A stretch of 64,000 nucleotides of DNA. It comes from JAFMDF01 sp965277445. Lineage in GTDB: Bacteria > Bacteroidota > Bacteroidia > Chitinophagales > Saprospiraceae. The stretch lies in assembly GCA_965277445.1 (NCBI GenBank), contig CBDICY010000032.1:1178001-1242000 (forward strand). Direction: 5' to 3'. Position numbers and translations under genes: made by a program. Positions 53,042 to 61,144 of the stretch are shown here, one piece after another. Position 1 is the first letter of the stretch. Each line of letters begins with the position of its first letter. The notes under the pieces were generated by a model. The model was not told the DNA's origin. It saw only the letters and a program-made list of their open reading frames with translations, and made no database searches.

Positions 53042-53347
53042 TTACTCATGTCGATAATACATCAAAATTGCACCAAAAGCGGTAATCAAAGTGGTTAGCA
53101 CCGTTGCCATTTTAATGGAATAGCGAATATGGTTGACAAAAGTTTTGATATTATCTACTTGTTGGGGATAGCGAGGATAAATTTCGGCTGCCATTTTTTC
53201 ATCATTAAAAATATGCGCTGCACCGAATTCTACTCGATTCTGAATTAATACTTTATAGGTCTTCATCACTTTGACCCGAAAGTAAATATTCAAAAATAGC
53301 ATGGCAATAAATAAGCCGATTACTATGGTGACTAATAATAAGTACAT
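53042..53347 (-). CDS. Small hypothetical membrane protein
   Basis: A 101-residue protein with two hydrophobic helices (residues about 2-24, LLLVTIVIGLFIAMLFLNIYF, and about 78-96, MATVLTTLITAFGAILMYY). Between them is a soluble segment with RVEFGAAHIFNDEKMAAEIYPRYP. It ends YYRHE. Not recognised. Gene-like composition, clean start and flanking repeats at both sides support it as real. Confidence 0.65.
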   Translation of the reverse strand: MYLLLVTIVIGLFIAMLFLNIYFRVKVMKTYKVLIQNRVEFGAAHIFNDEKMAAEIYPRYPQQVDNIKTFVNHIRYSIKMATVLTTLITAFGAILMYYRHE

Positions 53348-53412
53348 AATATAAACTAGTTTTAAGACGAATCAAGTGTTAGAAAATGTGTTAAGAAAGA
53401 TTTAATCTTTTT

Positions 53413-53453
53413 AATGATGAAAGATGAAAGATGAACTATGAATGATGAATTGT
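53413..53453. repeat. Heptamer tandem repeat (GATGAAN family)
   Basis: In register: ATGATGA AAGATGA AAGATGA ACTATGA ATGATGA ATTG. Five heptamers in tandem, inverted relative to the block at 53740. Confidence 0.78.
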
Positions 53454-53563
53454 TGAAAATAGAAATTTATCGATTCTTTAGGCTGATAAAAATCCTCGCC
53501 AATTTTCTAAAGACAATGGGATGTTAGTAATAAGTATTAATCTACCTGAATATTTTTAGAGGT

Positions 53564-53727
53564 CTAAGTAGGTAAACAAATATAAACAACACTTTATGAT
53601 GGACTCTTTTTCTGCTATACTTCGTTAAAAAATATTTCCGTAGCTAGGCTATGCAAAGATTTTTTACCTCGTCTAGCAAAAAAATAGCCTCTTCAAAAGT
53701 GACGTTTATATCTGCCTACCTACTTAT
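53564..53727. repeat. Long hairpin element, copy B
   Basis: 164 bp. Outer arms CTAAGTAGGTAAAC...ATATAAAC and GTTTATAT...CCTACTTAT pair with few mismatches. They differ in sequence from those of copy A (46738-46895). The inner core (TTATGATGGACTCTTTTTC ... AAAAAAATAGCCTCTTC) is shared with copy A. Confidence 0.78.
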
Positions 53728-53739
53728 CTTTAGTATTTT

Positions 53740-53775
53740 TCGAATTCATCGTTCATCATTTATCATTCATCGTTT
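53740..53775. repeat. Heptamer repeat overlapping a gene end
   Basis: In register: ATTCATC GTTCATC ATTTATC ATTCATC GTTTGAA. On the minus strand the stop TGA and the last codons (Asn-Asp-Glu) of the lipoprotein at 53763-54101 lie within it. Confidence 0.75.
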
Positions 53776-54101
53776 GAAATATTCAACCGCAATCGTTCTT
53801 CCTTTTTCTGTCGTTCTTTTACAATAGAATCTACGGCATGTTGAATAAAGTCATCCCTTGTATTTTTGCACAGGCTATCTAAAATAGGACTGATCGAATC
53901 CAACTGATAATTGACTAAAGTATCAATAGACCTTCGAGCTGCTCGATCTAATTTAATTTCTGGTTCTCCGCAAGCACCTAAACTGAATAAGAGTATCGAA
54001 CAAAAACAAAGAAAGGGTTGATAAAAAACAAAACGGTCTGTCGAACAAACTTCGACTGACCGTTTTGAAAGAAAATTATATTTTATATTTTTTTGTGCCA
54101 T
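53763..54101 (-). CDS. Hypothetical lipoprotein reading through a terminator hairpin
   Basis: A 112-residue frame. Its lipobox FSLGACGEP puts Cys44 unusually late. The hydrophobic core is PFLCFCSILLFSLGAC. The first 30 residues are encoded across the strong terminator-like hairpin 54029-54067, and no other ATG, GTG or TTG exists in frame before the core. The mature part is a charged helix (RRSIDTLVNYQLDSISPILD, IVKERQKKEERLRLN). The last codons lie in a heptamer repeat. Not recognised. Its start is 50 bp after the nadA stop. Either translation begins at 54101 through the hairpin or the true start is non-canonical. Confidence 0.55.
   Translation of the reverse strand: MAQKNIKYNFLSKRSVEVCSTDRFVFYQPFLCFCSILLFSLGACGEPEIKLDRAARRSIDTLVNYQLDSISPILDSLCKNTRDDFIQHAVDSIVKERQKKEERLRLNISNDE
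54021..54067 (-). terminator. Strong terminator-like hairpin after nadA
   Basis: CAAAACGGTC (54029-54038) pairs with GACCGTTTTG (54058-54067), and TCGAA (54041-54045) pairs with TTCGA (54051-54055), with one T-T mismatch and a G-C pair between. On the minus strand TTTTTTAT follows. It begins 84 bp after the nadA stop codon and lies inside the next open frame. Confidence 0.85.
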
Positions 54102-54150
54102 TTTGAATTTAAATCAAGGATGAAGCACAAAAATACTTAATAATCAATAA

Positions 54151-55158
54151 CTATAATCCTGCTTTTGCAGAAATTTCCAACATTCGATTAATACTCTTCA
54201 CGCCATCTTCAATCACCTTCTTTGGTAAAGTAATCTCTGGTGTTTCGTATTTCATGCTGATATACAACTTCTCCAAGGTATTTAACTTCATATGTGGACA
54301 ATCATTACAAGCACAAGCATTATTAGGCGGAGCAGGAATAAATGTTTTATGAGGAGAGGCTTTAATCATTTGGTGTAAAATACCAGATTCTGTTGCCACG
54401 ATAAATTCTTTCGCTGGATTTTCTTTAGTATAGCGTAATAAACCACTAGTAGAACCAATGTAATCCGCAATATCTAAGATATGTGCTTCACATTCTGGAT
54501 GTGCAATAAATTTTGCTTCTGGATGCCGCAACTGTAATTTAGTGATTTTTTCGTGCGAGAAAATTTCGTGTACCATACAGCTGCCGTTCCATAAAACCAT
54601 ATTTTCTCGACCAGATTGTTTCTTTAAATATCGGCCTAAATTAATGTCTGGTGCAAAAATAATTGGTTGGTCTGCTGGGAAACTATTGATAATGTGCATT
54701 GCATTTGTCGAAGTACAACAGACATCTGTCAGCGTCTTCAATTCAGCAGTACAATTAATATAACTGACTACTTTATGATCAGGATATTTTTCTTTGAATT
54801 TTTTAAATAAATGTGGAGGACAAGAATCTGCTAAAGAACAACCTGCTTTTAAATCAGGTAAAATTACTTTCTTGCTAGGAGATAACATTTTTGCCGTTTC
54901 TGCCATAAAGTGAACGCCCGCAAAAACGATAATATCGGCATCCGTAGAAGCTGCTTGTTGGGACAATCCTAAGCTATCACCAATATAATCTGCAATATCT
55001 TGAATGTCTGCGTCTTGGTAATAATGCGCCAAAATAATCGCATTCTTTTCTTTCTTCAACTTTTCAATCTCCTCAAATAAATCTAAAGACGGATCAATAT
55101 CAATGTCTAAAAATCCTTTTTTTGTTAAATTTTTCTTGGCAATGGCAACTGCACTCAT
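54151..55158 (-). CDS. nadA: Quinolinate synthase
   Basis: Condenses iminoaspartate with dihydroxyacetone phosphate to quinolinate in NAD synthesis, using a [4Fe-4S] cluster. At 335 residues it is the normal NadA size. Cluster cysteines lie in TDVCCTSTNA, in the CACNDCPHMKLN motif near the C-terminus and near HPECEAHI. The repeated ILAHYYQDADIQDIADYIGDS and FAGVHFMAETAKMLSP segments are family hallmarks. nadB and nadC are not next to it. It is followed by a strong hairpin. Confidence 0.97.
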   Translation of the reverse strand: MSAVAIAKKNLTKKGFLDIDIDPSLDLFEEIEKLKKEKNAIILAHYYQDADIQDIADYIGDSLGLSQQAASTDADIIVFAGVHFMAETAKMLSPSKKVILPDLKAGCSLADSCPPHLFKKFKEKYPDHKVVSYINCTAELKTLTDVCCTSTNAMHIINSFPADQPIIFAPDINLGRYLKKQSGRENMVLWNGSCMVHEIFSHEKITKLQLRHPEAKFIAHPECEAHILDIADYIGSTSGLLRYTKENPAKEFIVATESGILHQMIKASPHKTFIPAPPNNACACNDCPHMKLNTLEKLYISMKYETPEITLPKKVIEDGVKSINRMLEISAKAGL

Positions 55159-55453
55159 TTTTGGAATTTTTGATGAAAAAATCTACCCATCTTGGATGCC
55201 TAACAGCATCAATTTTATTCTATTAACCAAAGAATGGGGAAGAAAGTTTAGTTCAATTATTTTTTGAATAAACTGCTCCTTTTTAGGACGAGCCTTTCTT
55301 AAAAAAGTTACTATTTTAACGGAACGCTAACGTAAAGTTCGCAAGTTATGATTTTTGCCAAATACCTTTAATAGTTCATGCAATTTATTGATTGAAAAAA
55401 GTTGGGTTGGTGGTGATAGGATGATGCTTTGGAGGAGACACAAATTATCGTTT
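55159..55453. other. Upstream region of nadA
   Basis: Between nadA and the MORN-caspase gene end. AT-rich, with GGAACGCTAACGTAAAGTTC near 55321-55340 as a small inverted piece. No open frame. The nadA promoter should lie here but no exact TAnnTTTG was found. Confidence 0.35.
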
Positions 55454-55516
55454 GTAGCTTAGACCTCTGGTCTGAGTAGATATGCTAAGACTACTCAGAC
55501 CAGAGGTCTAAGCTAC
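55454..55516. repeat. Perfect 26-bp inverted repeat after the caspase gene
   Basis: Left arm starts GTAGCTTAGACCTCTGG (55454-55479) and right arm ends CCAGAGGTCTAAGCTAC (55491-55516). The arms are perfectly complementary over 26 bp around an 11-nt loop. It lies 10 bp beyond the stop codon of the MORN-caspase gene and could end that transcript, although it lacks a T-run on that side. Confidence 0.88.
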
Positions 55517-55526
55517 TTTTAAAGTT

Positions 55527-57098
55527 TTACCGAATCACCGCCACAGGCATATTCGTGTCATAATTGCCCGTCAAAACGGGCGTCTGTACTTTGGCAGTAT
55601 AAGACCGAACCTCTTTGGATACAAAGGCAGAAATTTCTTGAATGGTCACAATTTTATCGTGATTGGCATCTGCTTCTCCATTTAATCCTCGAATTAGAAA
55701 ATGAGTGAAAATACCTTGTCGCAAGCCACCATCTTCTAAAGAAATCTCTTCTCCTTGAGAGGACGTAAAAAATGCCAAACCACCTTTCGTATTTTTAAAA
55801 GAAGCATAGTATTTATCTAAAGTAGAACTGACCAAACCTTTCATTGCCAAGAGGCTACCAGAGTAACAAGCATCCGCAAAAATTACTTTATGTTTGGCTT
55901 TACTTTTTTCAAAAATCTGCTTGATTTCATCGTGTAAGACGCGATTATTAAATCCATCATAATCTACAGGGATAAAGGAACCTGCTAACCCATGACCAGA
56001 GTAATAAAAGACAATGACATCGTTTTGGTCTGCCTTTAATAAAGTCTCCTGTAAGGCTGCTAAGATATTATTTCTAGTAGCATCTTCATCAATTAATAAC
56101 TTGATCTGATTATTCGGCAAAGCACCACCTTCTGGGCTTTTTAAAAACGCATAAAAACGATAAGCATCATCGTCGGTAAAACGTAAAGCAGGCATGTGTT
56201 CGTAAGTAGAAACACCAACTACAACGGACCAGATTTTTACTTCGGAGCTTTCTTCGACGGTTGTATTGCTAGAGGGCGCTGCGGTTAAAGTTTCTAGAGG
56301 ACGAAGGGCTTCTCCGTCTCGCCAAAGCGCGGCTATCTTTCTGCCAGAGCTTTTATAAGTAAAGACTCCTTCGCCATTAGGGCCATGATTTTGCCAATAG
56401 CCAATATATTTATCACCATTGGCATAATAACAAGTGCCATGTCCTGCTGGCTTTCCATTTTGAAAATCGCCAATGTATTGAGCGCCGTCGGGGTAATTAT
56501 AGACGCCTTTACCACTTTCACAATAAGTTGAATTACAATCTCTTAAATTTTTATCGCTGATTCTTGTATCCGTAAAAGGATGATTTACTTCAACTAAATA
56601 GTTATCCTGTTCCCAGTCGCCTTCTTGGATTTTGCCATTGCTCAAAATTAACTTTCCAACGCCGTGGCGCAAGTTATTTTTCCATTGACCAATGTATTTA
56701 TTGCCATTGGCATAAACCATTATTCCTTTTCCTTGAAATTGTCCATCGACAAAATCGCCATCATATTCATCGCCATTGGCAAATTCTATGACGCCATGTC
56801 CATTAAATTCATTTCTTACAAAATTACCTTGGTAGATATCTCCATTATGGAAGGTCAATTTTCCTTTTCCTTCTCGGTATCTATTTTTCCATTGACCGAT
56901 GTATTTATCGCCATTGGAGAAATATAAAATCCCTTGTCCATGAATTTGCCCATTCTGGAAGTTTCCTTGGTAAGTTGCACCACTTCGGTACTTAAAAGTA
57001 CCATAACCATTTTGACAATTCCCTTTAACACATTGAGCGAATAATTGGTGGGTAAATAATAGACCTAAAACTCCTACCACTAGCATTTGCTTAATCAT
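55527..57098 (-). CDS. Secreted MORN-repeat caspase-like peptidase
   Basis: A protein of 523 residues from the ATG at 57098, giving a classical signal peptide MIKQMLVVGVLGLLFTHQLFAQ. An ATG ten codons upstream is possible. Residues about 25-265 hold about eight MORN-type units of the form YxGxFxNGxxHGxG (ATYQGNFQNGQIHGQG, DKYIGQWKNRYREGKG, AQYIGDFQNGKPAGHG), interrupted once by a Cys-containing linker. Residues about 290-523 are a caspase-fold peptidase with His369 in FYYSGHG and Cys411 in FADACYSGS. An acidic DANHDKIVTIQEI loop resembles an EF-hand. The MORN-caspase fusion is known in Bacteroidota. Target and trigger are unknown. The signal peptide sends it outside the cytosol. Confidence 0.9.
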   Translation of the reverse strand: MIKQMLVVGVLGLLFTHQLFAQCVKGNCQNGYGTFKYRSGATYQGNFQNGQIHGQGILYFSNGDKYIGQWKNRYREGKGKLTFHNGDIYQGNFVRNEFNGHGVIEFANGDEYDGDFVDGQFQGKGIMVYANGNKYIGQWKNNLRHGVGKLILSNGKIQEGDWEQDNYLVEVNHPFTDTRISDKNLRDCNSTYCESGKGVYNYPDGAQYIGDFQNGKPAGHGTCYYANGDKYIGYWQNHGPNGEGVFTYKSSGRKIAALWRDGEALRPLETLTAAPSSNTTVEESSEVKIWSVVVGVSTYEHMPALRFTDDDAYRFYAFLKSPEGGALPNNQIKLLIDEDATRNNILAALQETLLKADQNDVIVFYYSGHGLAGSFIPVDYDGFNNRVLHDEIKQIFEKSKAKHKVIFADACYSGSLLAMKGLVSSTLDKYYASFKNTKGGLAFFTSSQGEEISLEDGGLRQGIFTHFLIRGLNGEADANHDKIVTIQEISAFVSKEVRSYTAKVQTPVLTGNYDTNMPVAVIR

Positions 57099-57128
57099 AA
57101 TAGCTGTTTGATTATCTTCTTTTAGCAT

Positions 57129-57424
57129 TTGTAAAGGCTAGACGTACTGTGTGTCTTAGGCCATGAACTATTTTTAAAACGAAAGAAAATAAATGAATTA
57201 AAAGGGTAGCGATTGAGATAAGTCTTTAAAAATGACTATAAGATTGCATGATGCTGACCCATGATTAAATTCTAAAGGTAGAAGTGATTATAAGCGAAGA
57301 TTTAGGTGTTAGAGGAAACTCAGTTGTGTTATAGCAGTTCGTGGAATCAAAACGCATTCTTTTACAGCTTATTTTATGAGGAGTAATTTCTTAACGTTTT
57401 TTATGTGTCAGGTAGTTGACAATC
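57129..57424. other. Gene-free stretch upstream of the MORN-caspase gene
   Basis: AT-rich, no open frame or structured RNA supported. A palindromic pair begins right after it. No exact promoter box was found. Confidence 0.35.
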
Positions 57425-57497
57425 GGATGGTTGACCTTCAGTCAACCTGTTAATTTTTTGTAATGAATATTCTAGGTTGACTGAAAGTCAACCATCC
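57425..57497. repeat. Paired palindromes GGTTGAC-GTCAACC
   Basis: GGTTGAC-cttca-GTCAACC (57429-57447) and GGTTGAC-tgaaa-GTCAACC (57475-57493), 27 bp apart. With the outer GGAT/ATCC, the two arms also pair with each other over 23 bp with one mismatch. It ends 14 bp before the stop of the LPG-synthase-like gene. Confidence 0.85.
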
Positions 57498-57511
57498 TAG
57501 AATCAAAAAGA

Positions 57512-58615
57512 TTATTGAATAACCGCTTTTTTCTTTTTCCGTTTATTCAATAATTTTCTCAGCCAATTAGGCACAATGATAACGCCTGCAAACAAATAAG
57601 CATAATAGGTTAAGCCGCGCCACATAAAAGCGATAATCAAAGAAATACCAACTGGAACATAATCACTTAAAAAACCGCCAAAAACGATTTCTGCAAAACC
57701 TGCACCACCTGGAGTTGGGGAGAACGCCATAATGACAAACATCGTTTCCAACCTGGAATAAAGTGCTCCTTGTGTAAAAAAATCGGTAGGAGTAGTATCA
57801 ACGATGGCAATAATTAAGCAATTCAATAATAGAAATCGACAAGACCAAGCGGTTGCAGTAGATAGAAAAGCAGCCAAATGAAAACTCCATTTTTCCCGTT
57901 TCATTTCCGAAGAAGCAGTAATGATGTCTGTACCCAATTTAGTCGCACCCTTTTGATATTTTTTTAAAAAGCCAAAATGAGTGACCCATTCAAAGAATTT
58001 TTTTAATTGATTGGGATTGATAAATAAACCATAAAAAAACAAAACTCCATAGGATGCCATTAGAATGTAAGCACCAAAAAAAGTATAACCCCAACCGTCC
58101 AAATTACTTAAATCGGTTAAATTAGGTCGAATGATTCTCGGGCCAAATAGTAAAAATAAAATGGGTAAAGTGCCAACAAAAAAAATAGTGTCTAAAATGG
58201 CGGTATAAATAACGATGGCAGTTGTTTTTGCCGCAGGGAGTTTTTCTTGTGCTAAAACAAAGAGCGAAACCGCAGATCCGCCTACACTTGTCGGAGAAAC
58301 CGCAGAACTAAATTCCCAAATAAATATGAGTTCAACACATTTTCGCCAACTAAATTCCCCATTGGACAGCACCCGTAAACGATTAGCATAAGCGATATGC
58401 CGAAGAATGAGTAATAAAACCGACATCGTTACCCAGAACAAAGTATGGCTATTCCAATTGATTTTTTCAAAAGCGGCAGGGTCAAATTGTTGCCAAAGCA
58501 AATAAATGACTACGCCAATACCTATCAAGATAGGCAGGATTATTCTAGAAACCCGAATGGATTTTAAGACCTCTTGCTGGTCTGCTGAAAAATCATCTAT
58601 TTGTTCGTCGCTCAC
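57512..58615 (-). CDS. Lysylphosphatidylglycerol synthase TM-region (YbhN/UPF0104-like) protein
   Basis: A 367-residue integral membrane protein with seven to eight helices. The pattern (SSAVSPTSVGGSAVSLFVLAQE, FSPTPGGAGFAEIVFGGFLSDYVP, FMWRGLTYYAYLFAGVIIVP) is that of the flippase part of MprF/YbhN. The PTPGGxGxxE segment is the family hallmark. The aminoacyl-transferase domain of full MprF is absent. It may flip or move an aminoacylated or other phospholipid (inference). The C-terminus is strongly basic. Confidence 0.88.
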   Translation of the reverse strand: MSDEQIDDFSADQQEVLKSIRVSRIILPILIGIGVVIYLLWQQFDPAAFEKINWNSHTLFWVTMSVLLLILRHIAYANRLRVLSNGEFSWRKCVELIFIWEFSSAVSPTSVGGSAVSLFVLAQEKLPAAKTTAIVIYTAILDTIFFVGTLPILFLLFGPRIIRPNLTDLSNLDGWGYTFFGAYILMASYGVLFFYGLFINPNQLKKFFEWVTHFGFLKKYQKGATKLGTDIITASSEMKREKWSFHLAAFLSTATAWSCRFLLLNCLIIAIVDTTPTDFFTQGALYSRLETMFVIMAFSPTPGGAGFAEIVFGGFLSDYVPVGISLIIAFMWRGLTYYAYLFAGVIIVPNWLRKLLNKRKKKKAVIQ

Positions 58616-58837
58616 TTATTCGTAAATAATAGTTTCTTTGTGATTATTTTTTCATCATTACAATGGTGTAAAAATAGACATAGTTGACAAAAATTTTCTA
58701 TTGGTGAATAAACCTTGTTTTTTACACCTATTTTTGAGAACCTTCGTAAACCGAATGGATGTTAAAACTAAACCTATTTTTTCGCTTATCGGCTGATGGG
58801 GCTTTAAAAATTATCTTTTAAATAAAATTATTGTTCA

Positions 58838-59620
58838 ATGTACGATTTAAATACGATTTGTGAAGCAGTTAAAGCAATTGCGATAGAAGCAGGGGAGGCT
58901 ATTATGGTAATTTATCAAAATGAAGAGAGTTTTGGGGTGACCCATAAAAAAGATGATAGTCCATTGACGATAGCGGATGGAAAAGCGAATCAAATTATAT
59001 GTGACCATCTAGTCAAATTAACCCCGAATATTCCAATTATTTCAGAAGAAAATAAGGAAATAGCATATAGCGAAAGAAAAGATTTTGACTATGCTTGGTT
59101 GGTTGATCCACTAGATGGTACCAAAGAATTTATTAAGCGGAATGGTGATTTTACCGTCAATATCGCCTTATTGCATTATGGAAAAACGGTCATGGGGATA
59201 GTCTACATTCCTGTAACAAAAGCGGTTTATTCAGCCATCTATGATCAAGGAGCTTATGAAACGGTTGACGGAAAAACGACCAAATTAAAAGCACCGAAGT
59301 TTAAAATGTCAGACAAAGGCATAGGCGTTGTGTGTTCTCGCTCGCATTTAAATGAAGGTACTGCCAATTTTATTGCTCAACTAAATGAGCCAGAAAAAGT
59401 ATCCAGAGGAAGCTCTTTAAAGTTTTTGATTTTAGCAAAAGGAGAGGCCCATGTTTATCCAAGATTAGCGCCAACGATGGAGTGGGATACAGGTGCTGCG
59501 CAGATTATTTTGGAAGAAGCGGGTGGTAAAGTCATTAGTGAGGATACAAAAAAGCCATTGGATTATAATAAGGAAAATTTACTGAATCCTTATTTTATTG
59601 CTTATGGAAATGTGGAGTAG
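58838..59620 (+). CDS. cysQ: 3'(2'),5'-bisphosphate nucleotidase
   Basis: Hydrolyses 3'-phosphoadenosine 5'-phosphate to AMP during sulfate assimilation and RNA metabolism. At 260 residues it is full length. The inositol-monophosphatase fold shows the metal ligands EEN in IISEENKEIAYSERK, the DPLDGTKEF motif (about residues 88-96) and MEWDTGAAQIILEEAGG near residue 210. KFLILAKGEAHVYPRLAPT is a CysQ-specific segment. Start is supported by MYDLNTICEAVKAIAIEAGEAI. Sulfate-assimilation genes are not adjacent. A palindrome follows. Confidence 0.93.
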   Translation: MYDLNTICEAVKAIAIEAGEAIMVIYQNEESFGVTHKKDDSPLTIADGKANQIICDHLVKLTPNIPIISEENKEIAYSERKDFDYAWLVDPLDGTKEFIKRNGDFTVNIALLHYGKTVMGIVYIPVTKAVYSAIYDQGAYETVDGKTTKLKAPKFKMSDKGIGVVCSRSHLNEGTANFIAQLNEPEKVSRGSSLKFLILAKGEAHVYPRLAPTMEWDTGAAQIILEEAGGKVISEDTKKPLDYNKENLLNPYFIAYGNVE

Positions 59621-59632
59621 GCGATGAGGCAA

Positions 59633-59665
59633 AGATTTGCTAAATCTCCAAGATTTAGTAAATCT
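59633..59665. repeat. Palindrome AGATTTGCTAAATCT, third copy
   Basis: AGATTTGCTAAATCT-cca-AGATTTAGTAAATCT, 15-bp arms with one mismatch, 13 bp after the cysQ stop. Same sequence as in the lipoprotein leader at 48638-48725, here outside any gene. Confidence 0.82.
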
Positions 59666-59757
59666 AAATCTTCTAAATGCCAACGAAAAGTTAATTCGCT
59701 TAACAGACCTTAAAGCAGGTAGACTTTTAGGGAGATTCCTTGTAATTTCGTAGGAAC

Positions 59758-61029
59758 ATGAGCAAAGCAATTATCACATTTATTGTTCTTTCCTTACTCG
59801 GTTTGATGGTTATTCAAGTCGGTATGTTGCGTATTGGACACATGACAGAATTTGAAAATTACGATTCGGAGATTCGAGATGTGATGCGTAACGTAAGTAC
59901 AGATTTGTATGAGAATACGGCATTAAGTAAGCAAATTGCTACGCTGAGTCAAAATGTTGATATTGATAAAAGGACGATTTATAATAATGATTCGCTTCCT
60001 TTTTATACAATTAAAGAAATTGATACCCTATTTAAAAAACAGTTATCGGCAAGGGGTATTTCTATAGATTATGCCTTTGCTTTGACGGGAAAAAAGAATC
60101 AATTAATTTTAAATAGTGCAAACTTCGATGCGGAAAAATTTAATTATAACCTATACGTTCGTCATTTAGGCTTGGTCAAAGAACTCTGTAATTGTGAAGT
60201 AAAACTCCATTTTTATCAAAAAAATCTAAATACTTACCTACTTGGTCAACTCGCCTACTTATTAATTCCTTCTTTTTTATTTCTGATCATGCTGATTGCA
60301 GGGTTTAGCCTCTTAATCTATACCGTCAAGAAACAAAAGCGCTTATTAGTTATTAAAAATGATTTTATTAATAATTTAACCCACGAATTAAAAACACCCG
60401 TCTTTTCTATTTCTTTAATTGCAAAAGTATTTAAAGAGAGTTTGAAACAGAATAAGACGGAAAAACTAGGAGAGTATTTAAGTTTATTAGAAAAAGAAAA
60501 CACCAAATTAAAGGGGCATATTGATAAGGTATTAGAATTGGCATCTTTAGAAAACGGGAAGTATAATTTACAAAAAGAAACTTGCGATTTCCACGATATT
60601 ATTAATGATGCCATTGCAGGATTCGCCTTAAAAATAGAAACACAGCAAGGGAAATTAAATAAGACTTTTCAAGCAGTTAGTACTCAGTTTGCGCTAGACA
60701 AAACGCATTTTAAAAATGTGATTCAAAATTTACTGGACAATGCCATTAAATATAGTAATGGGCAACCAGAAATTAGTATTAGTACGAAAAGCGACCGCCA
60801 AAAATTATCCATTGCAGTAAGCGATAAAGGAATGGGCATTGCCCCCGAACATCAAAAGCATCTATTCGATAAATTTTATAGAGTCACTACAGGAAATATT
60901 CACCATGTTAAAGGATTCGGCTTAGGTTTGAGTTATGTCAAATACATTGTCGAAGCACATGGTGGGTCTATTTCGGTGAGCAGCAAAAAAAATGAAGGTG
61001 CTACTTTTTTAATGGAGTTTCCTTTATGA
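59758..61029 (+). CDS. Sensor histidine kinase
   Basis: A 423-residue kinase. Helix 1 at residues about 4-22, a periplasmic sensor of about 135 residues, and helix 2 at about 165-187. The dimerisation domain has the phospho-accepting His in FINNLTHELKTPVFSI (about residue 210). The ATPase domain shows NVIQNLLDNAIKYS, SDKGMGIAPEHQ and FGLGLSYVKYIVEAHGG. It lies upstream of a response regulator, with a 115-bp gap made of octamer-like repeats. The pair forms a two-component system of unknown signal. Confidence 0.95.
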   Translation: MSKAIITFIVLSLLGLMVIQVGMLRIGHMTEFENYDSEIRDVMRNVSTDLYENTALSKQIATLSQNVDIDKRTIYNNDSLPFYTIKEIDTLFKKQLSARGISIDYAFALTGKKNQLILNSANFDAEKFNYNLYVRHLGLVKELCNCEVKLHFYQKNLNTYLLGQLAYLLIPSFLFLIMLIAGFSLLIYTVKKQKRLLVIKNDFINNLTHELKTPVFSISLIAKVFKESLKQNKTEKLGEYLSLLEKENTKLKGHIDKVLELASLENGKYNLQKETCDFHDIINDAIAGFALKIETQQGKLNKTFQAVSTQFALDKTHFKNVIQNLLDNAIKYSNGQPEISISTKSDRQKLSIAVSDKGMGIAPEHQKHLFDKFYRVTTGNIHHVKGFGLGLSYVKYIVEAHGGSISVSSKKNEGATFLMEFPL

Positions 61030-61033
61030 GTTG

Positions 61034-61144
61034 ATGAGAAAAATAAGCTAATGAGTAAATGAGGCTAGATAGCCCAACTCTTAATCTCATTAACTCATAA
61101 TACTCATCAATCTCATAACCTCACAAACTCATAACCTCACAAAC
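61034..61144. repeat. Octamer-like repeats between kinase and regulator
   Basis: Inverted groups: GTTGATGAGA and ATGAGTAAATGAGG on the left, then CTCATTAA CTCATAAT ACTCATCA ATCTCATA and twice the 16-mer CTCATAACCTCACAAA on the right, running up to the regulator start codon. It resembles the heptamer blocks elsewhere but with a unit near eight. It lies inside a presumed operon. Confidence 0.7.

Larger units (their letters stand above)
53348..53762. other. 415-bp gap filled with repeats
   Basis: Contains heptamers (53413-53453), long hairpin copy B (53564-53727) and heptamers running into the next gene (53740-53775). No open frame or promoter is supported. Confidence 0.6.
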
